This document shows positions 17,693-26,339 of a stretch of DNA of 58,446 bases, in pieces. Position 1 is the first letter of the stretch. The number at the start of each line of letters is the position of its first letter. The stretch lies in assembly GCA_934149515.1 (NCBI GenBank), contig CAKPFD010000007.1:1-58446 (forward strand), given 5' to 3'. Made by a program: the position numbers and the translations under genes. The notes below the pieces were generated by a model. The model did no database searches. It worked only from the letters and a program-made list of their open reading frames with translations, and was not told the origin of the DNA. The DNA comes from an uncultured Bacilli bacterium (GTDB lineage Bacteria > Bacillota_I > Bacilli_A > RF39 > UBA660).

Positions 17693-20002
17693 TTAAAATT
17701 GCCAGTTACGAATTTCTTCTAAATCTTGACCATTTTCTACAATATATTTTGCATGTTGTTGTAATTTTTCGTTCATATCTGCTATAATTTGTTCTTTTTC
17801 TTGACAATCTAATTGCGTTATAGCATCTATTACAATATGGAATCTATCAATTTCATTTTTAACACGCATATCAAAAGGTGTGGTAATTGTTCCTTCTTCT
17901 TGATAACCATGAACATGAATATGATGATTATGTCTAAAATAAGTTAGTTCATGTATTAATGTCTTATAACCATGAAAAACGAAAATAATTGGTTTTTCTT
18001 TTGTAAATAAATTATCATACTCTTCATCTGTTAAAGCATGAGGATGTTTGGTGGTAGAGTCTAATTTCATAATATCAACTACATTTATAAATCTAATTTT
18101 AAGATCTTTTTTATAGCTTTTTAAAATTTTAGTAGCAGCAATAGCTTCGATCGTTGGTGTATCTCCTGCACATGCAATTACTAAATCAGGATTTGGATCA
18201 TTACTAACAAAATCCCAAGTTCCAATACCTTTTGTACAATGTTTAATGGCTTGATCCATTGGTAACCATTGGTATGATGGATGTTTGGATGCTACGATGA
18301 TATTAACATAATTTTCACTTGCTAAGCAATGGGCAGTACAAGATAACAAACAGTTAGCATCTGGTGGCAAATACATTCTTACTACATCCACCTTTTTATT
18401 GGCCATATGATCAAGGAAGCCTGGGTCTTGATGCGTATAACCATTGTGATCTTGTTGCCATACATTTGAAGTTAGAATAAAATTTAAGGAAGCAATTGGT
18501 TTACGCCATGGTATTTCATTGCATACTTTTAGCCATTTAGCATGCTGACTAGCCATAGAATCAACAATTCTAATAAAAGCTTCATAACTATCAAAGAAAC
18601 CATATCTTCCTGTTAATATATAGCCTTCTAGCATTCCCTCACATAAATGTTCTGATAAATAAGCATCCATAATTCTTCCGGTTGTCGATAAGTCTTCATC
18701 ATTTTCTTGAATTGGTAATTGCCAGGTTCTTTTTGTTTGTTCAAATACATCATATAAACGATTTGATTTGGCTTCATCTGGTGAAAAGATACGAAAGTTT
18801 TTATTCTCTTGATTTGCTTTAAAAATGTCTCTTACAAAACTTGATAAGACAAGCATATCTTGAGCTTTGATACTTCCTGGTGTTTCTACTTTTACTTGAT
18901 AATTTGCAAAATCTGGTAAGATGAGTGGCTTTTTGATTAGACCGCCATTAGTTATTTTGTTTGCTCCTAGGCGCTTGTTTCCTGTTGGAATATATTTTTG
19001 ATAGATTTCTTTTAAGGTACCTGTTTCGGTAAATAAATTTTCAGGATGATAACTTCTAAGCCATTGTTCTAATAAAGGAATATGTTCTTCTTTTTCCATA
19101 CTGATTGGTACTTGATGTGCTCTAAATGTTCCTTCTATTTTGTTCCCATCCACTTCTTTTGGTCCAGTCCACCCTTTTGGAGTTTTTAAAATAATCATTG
19201 GATATTTAGCTGTTTTTAAATTATCTTGTTTGATGGTTTTTATTTTTTCGATGATGCTATCTAGAGTTGCACTCATTTGTTGGTGCATTTTCAAAGGATC
19301 ATCACCTTCTACTAAATATGGTTGATATCCACAAGCATCAAAGAATTCAGCTAGTTCTTGATTAGTCATTCTAGAAAAGACAGTTGGATTACTGATTTTA
19401 TACCCATTTAAATTAAGAATTGGTAATACAACACCATCGGTTTGCCGGTTTAAAAATTTGACACCATGCCAACTTGTCGCTAAAGGTCCTGTTTCGGCTT
19501 CTCCATCCCCTACAATACAAACTGCAATTAAATCAGGATTATCTAATACTGCTCCAAAAGCATGGGCAAGACTATAACCTAACTCTCCTCCTTCATGGAT
19601 AGAGCCTGGTGTTTCTGGGGCGACATGAGATGGAATTCCACCTGGAAAAGAGAATTGCTTGAATAGTTTTTTTAAGCCTTCTTCATCCATTGTAATATGT
19701 GGATATTTTTCTTGATAGCTTCCTTCAAGATAAGTATTAGCAACCATAAAGTTTCCACCATGACCTGGTCCTGATAATAAAATCATATTTAGATCGTATT
19801 TACAAATAATACGATTTAAATGCGTATAAACAAAATTTTGGGCAGGTACAGTTCCCCAATGACCAACTATCTTTTTCTTAATATCACTTCTTACTAATGG
19901 TCTTTTTAATAGTGGATTATCAAGCAAATATAATTGACAAGCAGATAAGTAATTGGCTGCTTTAAAATAACCATCTAATATTTCTAGTTCATTTTGTTCC
20001 AT
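17693..20002 (-). CDS. xpkA: Xylulose-5-phosphate/fructose-6-phosphate phosphoketolase
   Basis: A 769-residue thiamine-diphosphate enzyme that cleaves xylulose 5-phosphate or fructose 6-phosphate with phosphate to acetyl phosphate plus an aldose phosphate, the key step of heterofermentation or the bifid shunt. Diagnostic motifs: GHWGTVPAQNF, LSGPGHGG, GDGEAETGP (cofactor binding) and QDHNGYTHQDPG. Length is typical. The start is placed at ATG 20002, seven bases after AGGTGAT; the GTG at 20014 overlaps that site. It stands alone with its own terminator. No acetate kinase is nearby. Confidence 0.96.
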   Translation of the reverse strand: MEQNELEILDGYFKAANYLSACQLYLLDNPLLKRPLVRSDIKKKIVGHWGTVPAQNFVYTHLNRIICKYDLNMILLSGPGHGGNFMVANTYLEGSYQEKYPHITMDEEGLKKLFKQFSFPGGIPSHVAPETPGSIHEGGELGYSLAHAFGAVLDNPDLIAVCIVGDGEAETGPLATSWHGVKFLNRQTDGVVLPILNLNGYKISNPTVFSRMTNQELAEFFDACGYQPYLVEGDDPLKMHQQMSATLDSIIEKIKTIKQDNLKTAKYPMIILKTPKGWTGPKEVDGNKIEGTFRAHQVPISMEKEEHIPLLEQWLRSYHPENLFTETGTLKEIYQKYIPTGNKRLGANKITNGGLIKKPLILPDFANYQVKVETPGSIKAQDMLVLSSFVRDIFKANQENKNFRIFSPDEAKSNRLYDVFEQTKRTWQLPIQENDEDLSTTGRIMDAYLSEHLCEGMLEGYILTGRYGFFDSYEAFIRIVDSMASQHAKWLKVCNEIPWRKPIASLNFILTSNVWQQDHNGYTHQDPGFLDHMANKKVDVVRMYLPPDANCLLSCTAHCLASENYVNIIVASKHPSYQWLPMDQAIKHCTKGIGTWDFVSNDPNPDLVIACAGDTPTIEAIAATKILKSYKKDLKIRFINVVDIMKLDSTTKHPHALTDEEYDNLFTKEKPIIFVFHGYKTLIHELTYFRHNHHIHVHGYQEEGTITTPFDMRVKNEIDRFHIVIDAITQLDCQEKEQIIADMNEKLQQHAKYIVENGQDLEEIRNWQF

Positions 20003-20096
20003 CGTTTTTATCACCTATTCCCTTTATTCTTATTTTTATTGTACCATACTCTTTCAGAAAAAGATATTCTTTACTTTATACTAAAAGAAGTAAGAA

Positions 20097-21305
20097 TTAA
20101 GCAATAGCATAAATATTTTTACTATTATATTTTAATTCTTTAGAAGTTAAAATTGGTTGTAGACCATTTATATCATCGTAACAGTAAATTGTATCATTAT
20201 CGATAAAATAAATGATATCATCTACTATTTTTACTTCTTTTAGTTCATAGTTATCTAATAATAAAATTTCACTATCTTTAACATTATGATACGTCATATA
20301 TAATTTTTTATCCTTTATAAAGTAATCTTTATTTTTCCCAGTATAAATAGTAGCATTAGGATATTTTTTTCGAATAGATTGATTTTCTTTTGTTGTAGAA
20401 AAAGATGTTTCTTGTTTTAAATCATAAATATTTATTTTTTTCCAGGTTCCATTTTGATATAATTTACCATTTTGATTTTTATCACCAATGATTTTTATTT
20501 TTTTGGTAGCTAAGTTAAGTTCATATTCTACTAGATTATCTTTATCAAATAAATATACTTTCTCTTCTACTACTCCCAAAAAGTAACAGTCCTTTGATAT
20601 TTTATAGGGTATTTTCCAGGTTTTTTTGGTTTGCTTTTTTATATCAACTAAATAAAATTCATCAAAATCATGATCTTGATCAGTATTGATAACTAAATAT
20701 ATATTTTTTATTAAAATACTATAATTGTTTTCATATTGATCTTGATCTAATAGTGAAATGATATTTTGTTTTTTTTTGCTTAAATTATATAGCTGATGAT
20801 AGTTCCAAAGAAGTAAATGATGGTTATTGAAAGAGGTTGGATAGTATAGAATATCTTTATATTTTTTAGCTTTTGCTTTCGTTGTTAGATCAATTTTTTT
20901 ATTTTTATAAAAAGCAATTACTTTTTCTTTTTGTTGAATGGTATCTAAACTTTTCTCTTGATTTTCTTCATAGCAATGAATTGTTGATTTTTTATTTCCT
21001 TTTAAGATAGGATATAAACAAAATAGATTATCTTCTTGATACGTTATTATATCTTTGATGACTTTATTTTGTTTATGATAATTTTGATTGATTTGAAAAT
21101 GGTATGTTTTCTTTTGATGCGTTATTTCGAAAGTATAGACAGATTGATGATCGACGATATTCATTTTTTCTACTATTTTACTTCTTTCGTTTTTATCTTT
21201 TATAAAATATGTTGTTTCTTGTTTTGTTTTTACAATTGTTGTTATGATTTGAAATACTAAAATGATACTTACCAAAATAGCAATTTTTTGCATTATTTTC
21301 TTCAT
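20097..21305 (-). CDS. Membrane-anchored extracellular protein, possible beta-propeller
   Basis: A 402-residue protein with an uncleaved signal anchor (residues 8-27, IAILVSIILVFQIITTIV) and a long Lys/Asn/Tyr-rich outer part. Repeated short strands such as KVYLFDKDNLVEYEL, YFIKDKKLYMTY and IIYFIDNDTIYCYDD look like blades of a propeller of the DUF5050 or NHL kind, but no catalytic residues stand out. It is transcribed away from the phosphoketolase gene boundary with no visible partner. I do not recognise the family. Confidence 0.6.
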   Translation of the reverse strand: MKKIMQKIAILVSIILVFQIITTIVKTKQETTYFIKDKNERSKIVEKMNIVDHQSVYTFEITHQKKTYHFQINQNYHKQNKVIKDIITYQEDNLFCLYPILKGNKKSTIHCYEENQEKSLDTIQQKEKVIAFYKNKKIDLTTKAKAKKYKDILYYPTSFNNHHLLLWNYHQLYNLSKKKQNIISLLDQDQYENNYSILIKNIYLVINTDQDHDFDEFYLVDIKKQTKKTWKIPYKISKDCYFLGVVEEKVYLFDKDNLVEYELNLATKKIKIIGDKNQNGKLYQNGTWKKINIYDLKQETSFSTTKENQSIRKKYPNATIYTGKNKDYFIKDKKLYMTYHNVKDSEILLLDNYELKEVKIVDDIIYFIDNDTIYCYDDINGLQPILTSKELKYNSKNIYAIA

Positions 21306-21349
21306 TTTTACACCTACTTATTTTATTGTAGCATGTTTTTTGCAAAAGA

Positions 21350-21376
21350 AAAATGCTTGAAATATTTAAGCATTTT
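21350..21376 (-). terminator. Terminator of the PH-domain gene
   Basis: Minus strand AAAATGCTT/AAGCATTTT stem with TTTCTTTT tail; it includes the end of the coding sequence. Confidence 0.7.
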
Positions 21377-21818
21377 CTTCATCACATCTTAATTGTTTTT
21401 TACCTTCTATCATGAAGGAAGAGATCTTTTTCTCAATTTCGGTTAGAGCACGTTTATCAATGTTACTTAAAACTACAAATTCTTTTACGGTATCAATTTC
21501 TATTTTACCAAAGATGATACCACTTTTAATTTTTAAATCATTGAATAGATCCGGTGTGATACTATCGAAAAAGTATCCTACTACTACTCTATCCCGTCCA
21601 ATTAATAATCTTTTGTTAGTAAGTGCTATAACGGCAGTTCCTACAATATTTAAGGGATTATCATTTTTTTGGGCAAAAAAAGCATATTCTACAACTTCAT
21701 CTTCATGTAGATGATCAGCAATAATTTTAGCATTTTTAGATAGGCGCCAACCTATTGTTAAAAAATACTTAGAGCGAAAGCTTGTAACCATTTGCATTAA
21801 TTCACTATATTTGGTCAT
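21366..21818 (-). CDS. Bacterial PH-domain protein
   Basis: A 150-residue soluble protein. The central part GTAVIALTNKRLLIGR, followed by strands up to DTVKEFVVL, is the core of the bacterial pleckstrin-homology (bPH/YokE-like) fold, which usually mediates membrane or protein interactions rather than catalysis. Residues 26-45 form a helix before the fold. It lies 11 bases downstream of the thioredoxin-fold gene, so the two are probably co-transcribed. Role unknown. Confidence 0.65.
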   Translation of the reverse strand: MTKYSELMQMVTSFRSKYFLTIGWRLSKNAKIIADHLHEDEVVEYAFFAQKNDNPLNIVGTAVIALTNKRLLIGRDRVVVGYFFDSITPDLFNDLKIKSGIIFGKIEIDTVKEFVVLSNIDKRALTEIEKKISSFMIEGKKQLRCDEENA

Positions 21819-21829
21819 TTTAACACTCC

Positions 21830-22366
21830 TTATTCTTGAATAAAGTTATATTTTTTAAACATTTCTACTAATCCTTCTTTTGAAGTTAAACCTTCTTTTT
21901 TATCAACGATTTCATTGTTTTTAACAATTAAAGTAAGTGGTGTTCCATATCCTTCTTTAAAATAATCGTCTGATTTGATTAGTTTAGATTGTCCGGCATC
22001 ATCTAGTTCATCTGTATTTAAGTAATTGACAGTAATGTCATATTCATAAACAATATTTTTCATAATAGGTTCTTGTTTTTGACAATAAGTACAAGTTGGT
22101 CTTGCTATATAAATAATAGAATATTCATCTTGCTTTTTTAAAGATAAATATTTTTCAATATCAATATTTGTCAATTCTTTTTGTTGATCTGTTGGAATGT
22201 CACTATCATCTGTTGTCGTTGTTGTTTGGCTAGTATTGGTTGATGTTGTATCTTTTTTAGAACATCCTTTTAGTTCAGATGCATAATAACTTCCACCTAG
22301 GACAATTATTAACACTAATATAATAATTGCAATCGTTTTTGTTTGTTCCATTTTCTTCTTTTCCAT
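21830..22366 (-). CDS. Membrane-anchored thioredoxin-fold protein
   Basis: A 178-residue protein: signal anchor at residues 11-28, a Ser/Thr/Asp-rich linker (about 35-65), then a thioredoxin-like domain with the redox motif CTYC in RPTCTYCQKQEP. The later part GYGTPLTLIV supplies the cis-proline. It faces outside the membrane and could reduce or oxidise exported proteins, or resemble bacteriocin-transport accessory proteins; the specific job is unknown. Start chosen after AAGGAGGAAAA. It is divergent from the BadF-type gene set. Confidence 0.75.
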   Translation of the reverse strand: MEKKKMEQTKTIAIIILVLIIVLGGSYYASELKGCSKKDTTSTNTSQTTTTTDDSDIPTDQQKELTNIDIEKYLSLKKQDEYSIIYIARPTCTYCQKQEPIMKNIVYEYDITVNYLNTDELDDAGQSKLIKSDDYFKEGYGTPLTLIVKNNEIVDKKEGLTSKEGLVEMFKKYNFIQE

Positions 22367-22499
22367 TTTTCCTCCTTGTTTTTTTTCTATTATATCATAT
22401 CTTTATTCAAAGGTAAGCAATTTTCAAAATATTGTCGATAATTATTAGATATTTTTCCTATTGCAGTTCATACAGTTATAAAAAGGAGTGTGAATTTAG

Positions 22500-23402
22500 T
22501 TGAAAATTGGTCTACCAAAGGGGTTGTTATATTATCGTTATGAGGTGTTGTGGAAAAGTTTTTTACAAGCGTTACATATTCCTTTTATTACAAGCAAAGA
22601 AAGTCAATATACTATATTAGATGCTGGAAAAAGAAAATGTGTCGATGAAACTTGCCTTGCTCTAAAATTATATATTGGTCATATTGCATCATTAAAAGAT
22701 CAATGTGATGCTATTTTAGTCCCTAGAATTTTTTCTTTAGAAAAAGGGTATCAAGTTTGTACAAATTTTAATTGTTTATATGATTTGGTTCATACGCTTT
22801 ATCCAGAGCTTTCTATTTTCTATTACAATGTTGATGTTCAACGTCATCAAGGGGAAATGCTTGGTTTTGTAAAGTTGGGAAAACAACTAGGTGTTCCATT
22901 ACTAGAAGCTTATCGAGCTTATCAATTCGCTAAAGAAAAACAACTAGCATTTTTGAAGCAAAGAGAAAAAACAAAAGAGACAGTGCAAAATATAAATCAT
23001 ACAAAAATCTTATTGGTTGGCCATGCTTATAATTTAAGAGATGCCTTTATTGGAAAACAGATTTCTTCTTATCTTGAAAAACAAAATATTACAGTTGTTT
23101 ATAGTGATGAAATGCCATTAAGTCAAATTGAAGAAAGTAAAAAAATTTCTTCTAAAGTACATTGGACGATGAATAAGGAATTACTTGCTGCTTTTGCATA
23201 TTATCAAGATGTGGTGGATGGAATCATCATTATCAGTGCTTTTCCATGTGGTCCTGATTCTTTAACTAATGAAATGATGATGCGACGTCATGGTAATCAC
23301 AAGGTATTATTATTAACTTTTGAAGATTTAACTAGTAACAGTGCATTAATTACTCGCTTAGAAAGTTTTCTAGATATGTTAAAAGGAGGAATTCACTTAT
23401 GA
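22500..23402 (+). CDS. Acyl-CoA dehydratase activase-related protein (DUF2229-type)
   Basis: A 300-residue protein starting KIGLPKGLLYYRYEVLW, which matches the DUF2229 module normally found inside very long 2-hydroxyacyl-CoA dehydratase activase-like proteins. Conserved cysteines (KCVDETCLALK, CTNFNCLYD) could bind an iron-sulfur cluster. The start is TTG, 11 bases after AAAAGGAG. It overlaps the next gene by 4 bases (ATGA). The three consecutive genes appear to be a split version of the single long protein. Substrate unknown. Confidence 0.75.
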   Translation: MKIGLPKGLLYYRYEVLWKSFLQALHIPFITSKESQYTILDAGKRKCVDETCLALKLYIGHIASLKDQCDAILVPRIFSLEKGYQVCTNFNCLYDLVHTLYPELSIFYYNVDVQRHQGEMLGFVKLGKQLGVPLLEAYRAYQFAKEKQLAFLKQREKTKETVQNINHTKILLVGHAYNLRDAFIGKQISSYLEKQNITVVYSDEMPLSQIEESKKISSKVHWTMNKELLAAFAYYQDVVDGIIIISAFPCGPDSLTNEMMMRRHGNHKVLLLTFEDLTSNSALITRLESFLDMLKGGIHL

Positions 23403-24487
23403 AAAAAGTATTAGCCTTCCCACAACTTGGAGATTATTTTTATCCGATCCGTAAATTTTTAAAGGCAACTACTAATCTTGAAGTCATCGATGTCCCTCCT
23501 ATTACTAAAAAAACAATTGCTTTAGGGAGCAAATATAGCCCTGATTCTGTTTGTGTTCCTTTTAAATATAATTTAGGAAACTTTGTAGAAGCACTAGATA
23601 TGGGAGCTACTGTTTTATTGCAAGCTGGTGGTGGTTGTCGTTATCGATACTATGCGGAAGTGCAAGAGACAATTTTAAAAGATTTAGGATATCAATTTGA
23701 GCTGATTCAATTTATGGAAAAGGATAAATTACGATTGCAGGAATTTTATCAAATGTTACAAGATCTGAATCCCACTTTAAAGAAAAGAACATTTTATTAC
23801 CAAGCATTATTTACTTTTTGTTATATATCTTATCTTGATAAAATAGATGATTACATTAGGAAAAATATTGGTTTCGAAGTAGAAAAGGGACGATTTTTAA
23901 AACTTAAGAAACATTTTATAGAAGCTTGTGATAGTGCAAAAAAGATTCATACCTTACGGAAAATCTATCAAAATTACATAAAAGAATTGCATCATGTTAA
24001 AGTACAGAAACCAAAAAATTGTTTAAAAGTTGGGATTATTGGAGAATTGTATACAGCGATGGAACCTTTTTCTACTTATCAATTAGAGAAAATGTTAGCT
24101 AGTTATCATATAGAAATTAAACGTTTTACAAATTTGAGTTATTTACTATGGAAGAAAGCTTTATTAACACCTTTGATGCGATATAAAGTAAGACATTATT
24201 GTAAATATACTTTGGGAGCAGATGGCCTTGATAATGTTTATCGGGTGTTATGGTTAAAAAAGCATCATTATCATGGTGTTATTCATACAAAACCTAGTGG
24301 TTGTACACCTGAAATCGGTGCTTTACCTATCATTCAAAAAGCTGCGAAAGATATGACATTACCAATTTTATTTTTATCATTTGATGAACAAACAGCAGCA
24401 GAAGGTTTACAAACAAGAGTGGAAGCTTTTTATGATTTACTTTATTTTAAAAAGGAGGGTAAAAATGAAAGCTTATTTAGGAATTGA
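23399..24487 (+). CDS. 2-hydroxyacyl-CoA dehydratase-like protein
   Basis: A 362-residue protein. FPQLGDYFYPIRKFL, SKYSPDSVCVPFKYNLGNF and the cysteines in QAGGGCRYRYYAEVQ resemble the second DUF2229/HgdB-like module of the long activase-related proteins. KPSGCTPEIGALP in the C-terminal half adds another conserved Cys. AAAAGGAGGAATT precedes the ATG. It overlaps its neighbours on both sides (4 and 23 bases), so the three products are made together. A role in radical dehydration chemistry is expected from the family, but the substrate cannot be inferred. Confidence 0.7.
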   Translation: MKKVLAFPQLGDYFYPIRKFLKATTNLEVIDVPPITKKTIALGSKYSPDSVCVPFKYNLGNFVEALDMGATVLLQAGGGCRYRYYAEVQETILKDLGYQFELIQFMEKDKLRLQEFYQMLQDLNPTLKKRTFYYQALFTFCYISYLDKIDDYIRKNIGFEVEKGRFLKLKKHFIEACDSAKKIHTLRKIYQNYIKELHHVKVQKPKNCLKVGIIGELYTAMEPFSTYQLEKMLASYHIEIKRFTNLSYLLWKKALLTPLMRYKVRHYCKYTLGADGLDNVYRVLWLKKHHYHGVIHTKPSGCTPEIGALPIIQKAAKDMTLPILFLSFDEQTAAEGLQTRVEAFYDLLYFKKEGKNESLFRN

Positions 24488-25412
24488 TATTGGTTCTATT
24501 TCTACAAAAGGGGTTATTATTGATAATAAAAACAAGATTTTAGCTAGTTGTTATATGCTAACAGAAGGAAATCCTATCGGTGCAGTTACTATCCTTTTAA
24601 AAAACTTAGAAGAACAAATCAAAGGAAAGAAGATAACAATATTAGGCGTTGGTACCACTGGATCAGCTAGGAAATTAATTGGAACAATGCTTCATGCTTG
24701 TAGTATTAAAAATGAAATTACTGCGCATGCTATTGGTACGTTATCTCGCCATAAAGATGTTAAAACAATTTTAGAAATTGGTGGTCAGGATTCGAAGATC
24801 ATTTTACTAGAAGATGGCGTGGTAGTAGATTATGCAATGAATACATTATGTGCTGCTGGTACTGGTAGTTTCTTATCTAGTCAAGCAAAACGGTTAGGTA
24901 TGAAAGTAGAAGATTTTGGTCAAATTGCAATTTCTAGTAGTCACCCTACTCCTATTGCTGCTAGATGTACTGTTTTTGCAGAAAGTGATCTTGTTCATAA
25001 ATTACAAATGGGATATGCTAAGAATGATATTGTTGCTGGTTTATGTTATAGTGTTGCTTCTAATTATTTAAATAATGTTGCTAAAGGAAAAAAAATTAAA
25101 GCTCCGGTTATTTTTCAGGGTGGTGTTAGTAAAAATTGTGGAGTTAAAAAGGCGTTTGAAGATTTATTACAAACTACTATCATTACAGATGAAGATGGTC
25201 ATTTAATGGGTGCTTTAGGTAGTGCTATTCTTGCAAAGCAACAAAGTAAAAATGAAGTGTTTGATTTTCATATTACCAACAGTCATTTTGAAACAATTGG
25301 AAAAGAGTGTCCTAATTGTCCTAACCATTGTGAAGTCATTATCATCAAACAAAATGGAGAAAAATTAGATGCTTTTGGAAATCGTTGTCCACGTGGTGCC
25401 TTGTTAAAATAA
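24465..25412 (+). CDS. BadF/BadG/BcrA/BcrD (HgdC-type) ATPase
   Basis: A 315-residue ASKHA-fold ATPase. The N-terminal DIGSISTKGV is the phosphate-binding loop, EIGGQDSKII follows, and the two [4Fe-4S] cysteines of HgdC-type activators are seen in LCAAGTGSF and ARCTVFAES. A C-terminal CPNC/CEV/CPRG cluster is an extra Cys-rich tail. Such proteins inject a high-energy electron into a dehydratase component at the cost of ATP. The frame is open from 24381, but AAGGAGGGTAAAA and homology place the start at 24465. Confidence 0.85.
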   Translation: MKAYLGIDIGSISTKGVIIDNKNKILASCYMLTEGNPIGAVTILLKNLEEQIKGKKITILGVGTTGSARKLIGTMLHACSIKNEITAHAIGTLSRHKDVKTILEIGGQDSKIILLEDGVVVDYAMNTLCAAGTGSFLSSQAKRLGMKVEDFGQIAISSSHPTPIAARCTVFAESDLVHKLQMGYAKNDIVAGLCYSVASNYLNNVAKGKKIKAPVIFQGGVSKNCGVKKAFEDLLQTTIITDEDGHLMGALGSAILAKQQSKNEVFDFHITNSHFETIGKECPNCPNHCEVIIIKQNGEKLDAFGNRCPRGALLK

Positions 25413-25429
25413 GCTTCTTTTGCTATACT
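25401..25429 (+). promoter_or_regulatory. Sigma-A promoter of the sortase gene
   Basis: TTGTTA (25401-25406), 17-base spacer, TATACT (25424-25429). It overlaps the last codons of the ATPase gene and would start transcription about 15 bases before the sortase ATG. Confidence 0.7.
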
Positions 25430-25450
25430 TATACAAGAGGTAAATGATAA

Positions 25451-26308
25451 ATGGAAAACAAGCAGAAAATGACTCGTGTTGCTTATCAAACAAAGAAAAG
25501 AAGAAAAAAAAGAAAATTAAAACGACGTGTAGTTTTTATATTTTTCCTTAGTTTCTTTTCCCTTTTTTTGTTTTCAAGTTATAAAATAATATCTTGGTAT
25601 CAAGACAATCAAAACATTAAACAAATTACAACGGATATTAGTAAAGTTGTTACTACAAAGGAAAAGGATACAGAAGGTGAACTAGTCAATCCACCAGAAG
25701 ATAAAGAAAGTGATTATTGGAGTTATATTAAGGTACCTTTTTTGGAAGTTGATTTTTCTAAATTAAAAGAAAAAAATCAAGATACGGTTGCTTTTATTCA
25801 TGTAGAAAATACTAATATCAATTATCCAGTCGTTCAATCTAATAATAATACTTACTACTTAACCCATGCTTTTGATAAAAGTAAAAATGATGCTGGTTGG
25901 GTATTTATGGATTATCGAAATCAAATTCAAAAGTTTGATAATATGGTTATTTATGGTCATGGTAGATTGGATACAACAGTTTTCGGATCGTTAAAGAATA
26001 CCCTTTCGAAAAAATGGCAAAATAATAAAGATAATTATATTGTTAAACTTTCTACTCCTACTACCAATATGGTTTTTCAAATTTTTTCTATTTATACAAT
26101 TAAAGCAGAAAGTTATTATATTCAAACTAGTTTTGCTACTATCAAGGAAAAAGAAGCATTTATTCAAGAAATGAAGAAACGAAATACTGCTCCTATTGAT
26201 GTCGAGGTAAATGCATCAGATCAATTGATTACTCTTTCTACTTGCCAGAATAATAATGGTGGTAGAATTGTTGTACAAGCAAAATTAATCAAAAAAGAAA
26301 TGCGATAA
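25451..26308 (+). CDS. srtB: Class B sortase
   Basis: A 285-residue transpeptidase anchored by an N-terminal membrane segment (about residues 28-46) after a Lys/Arg-rich cytosolic tail. Catalytic His is in VIYGHG, catalytic Cys in TLSTC, and the Arg is in GGRIVV near the C-terminus. The long helix before the barrel and the GWVFMDYRN motif are class B features. Class B enzymes attach surface or pilus proteins with NPQTN-like signals to the cell wall. No substrate with such a signal is visible in the window. Confidence 0.9.
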   Translation: MENKQKMTRVAYQTKKRRKKRKLKRRVVFIFFLSFFSLFLFSSYKIISWYQDNQNIKQITTDISKVVTTKEKDTEGELVNPPEDKESDYWSYIKVPFLEVDFSKLKEKNQDTVAFIHVENTNINYPVVQSNNNTYYLTHAFDKSKNDAGWVFMDYRNQIQKFDNMVIYGHGRLDTTVFGSLKNTLSKKWQNNKDNYIVKLSTPTTNMVFQIFSIYTIKAESYYIQTSFATIKEKEAFIQEMKKRNTAPIDVEVNASDQLITLSTCQNNNGGRIVVQAKLIKKEMR

Positions 26309-26311
26309 GCA

Positions 26312-26339
26312 AAAAAATCCTTTTTTCTTAGGATTTTTT
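26312..26339. terminator. Bidirectional terminator between sortase and ABC-F genes
   Basis: AAAAAATCCT/AGGATTTTTT stem; it serves the sortase gene on the plus strand and, overlapping its stop codon, the ABC-F gene on the minus strand. Confidence 0.8.

Noticed and set aside
22500..25412. Possible frameshifted single long gene
   Set aside because: Each of the three genes has its own strong ribosome site and overlaps like normal operon genes, so a split operon is a better reading than a frameshift.
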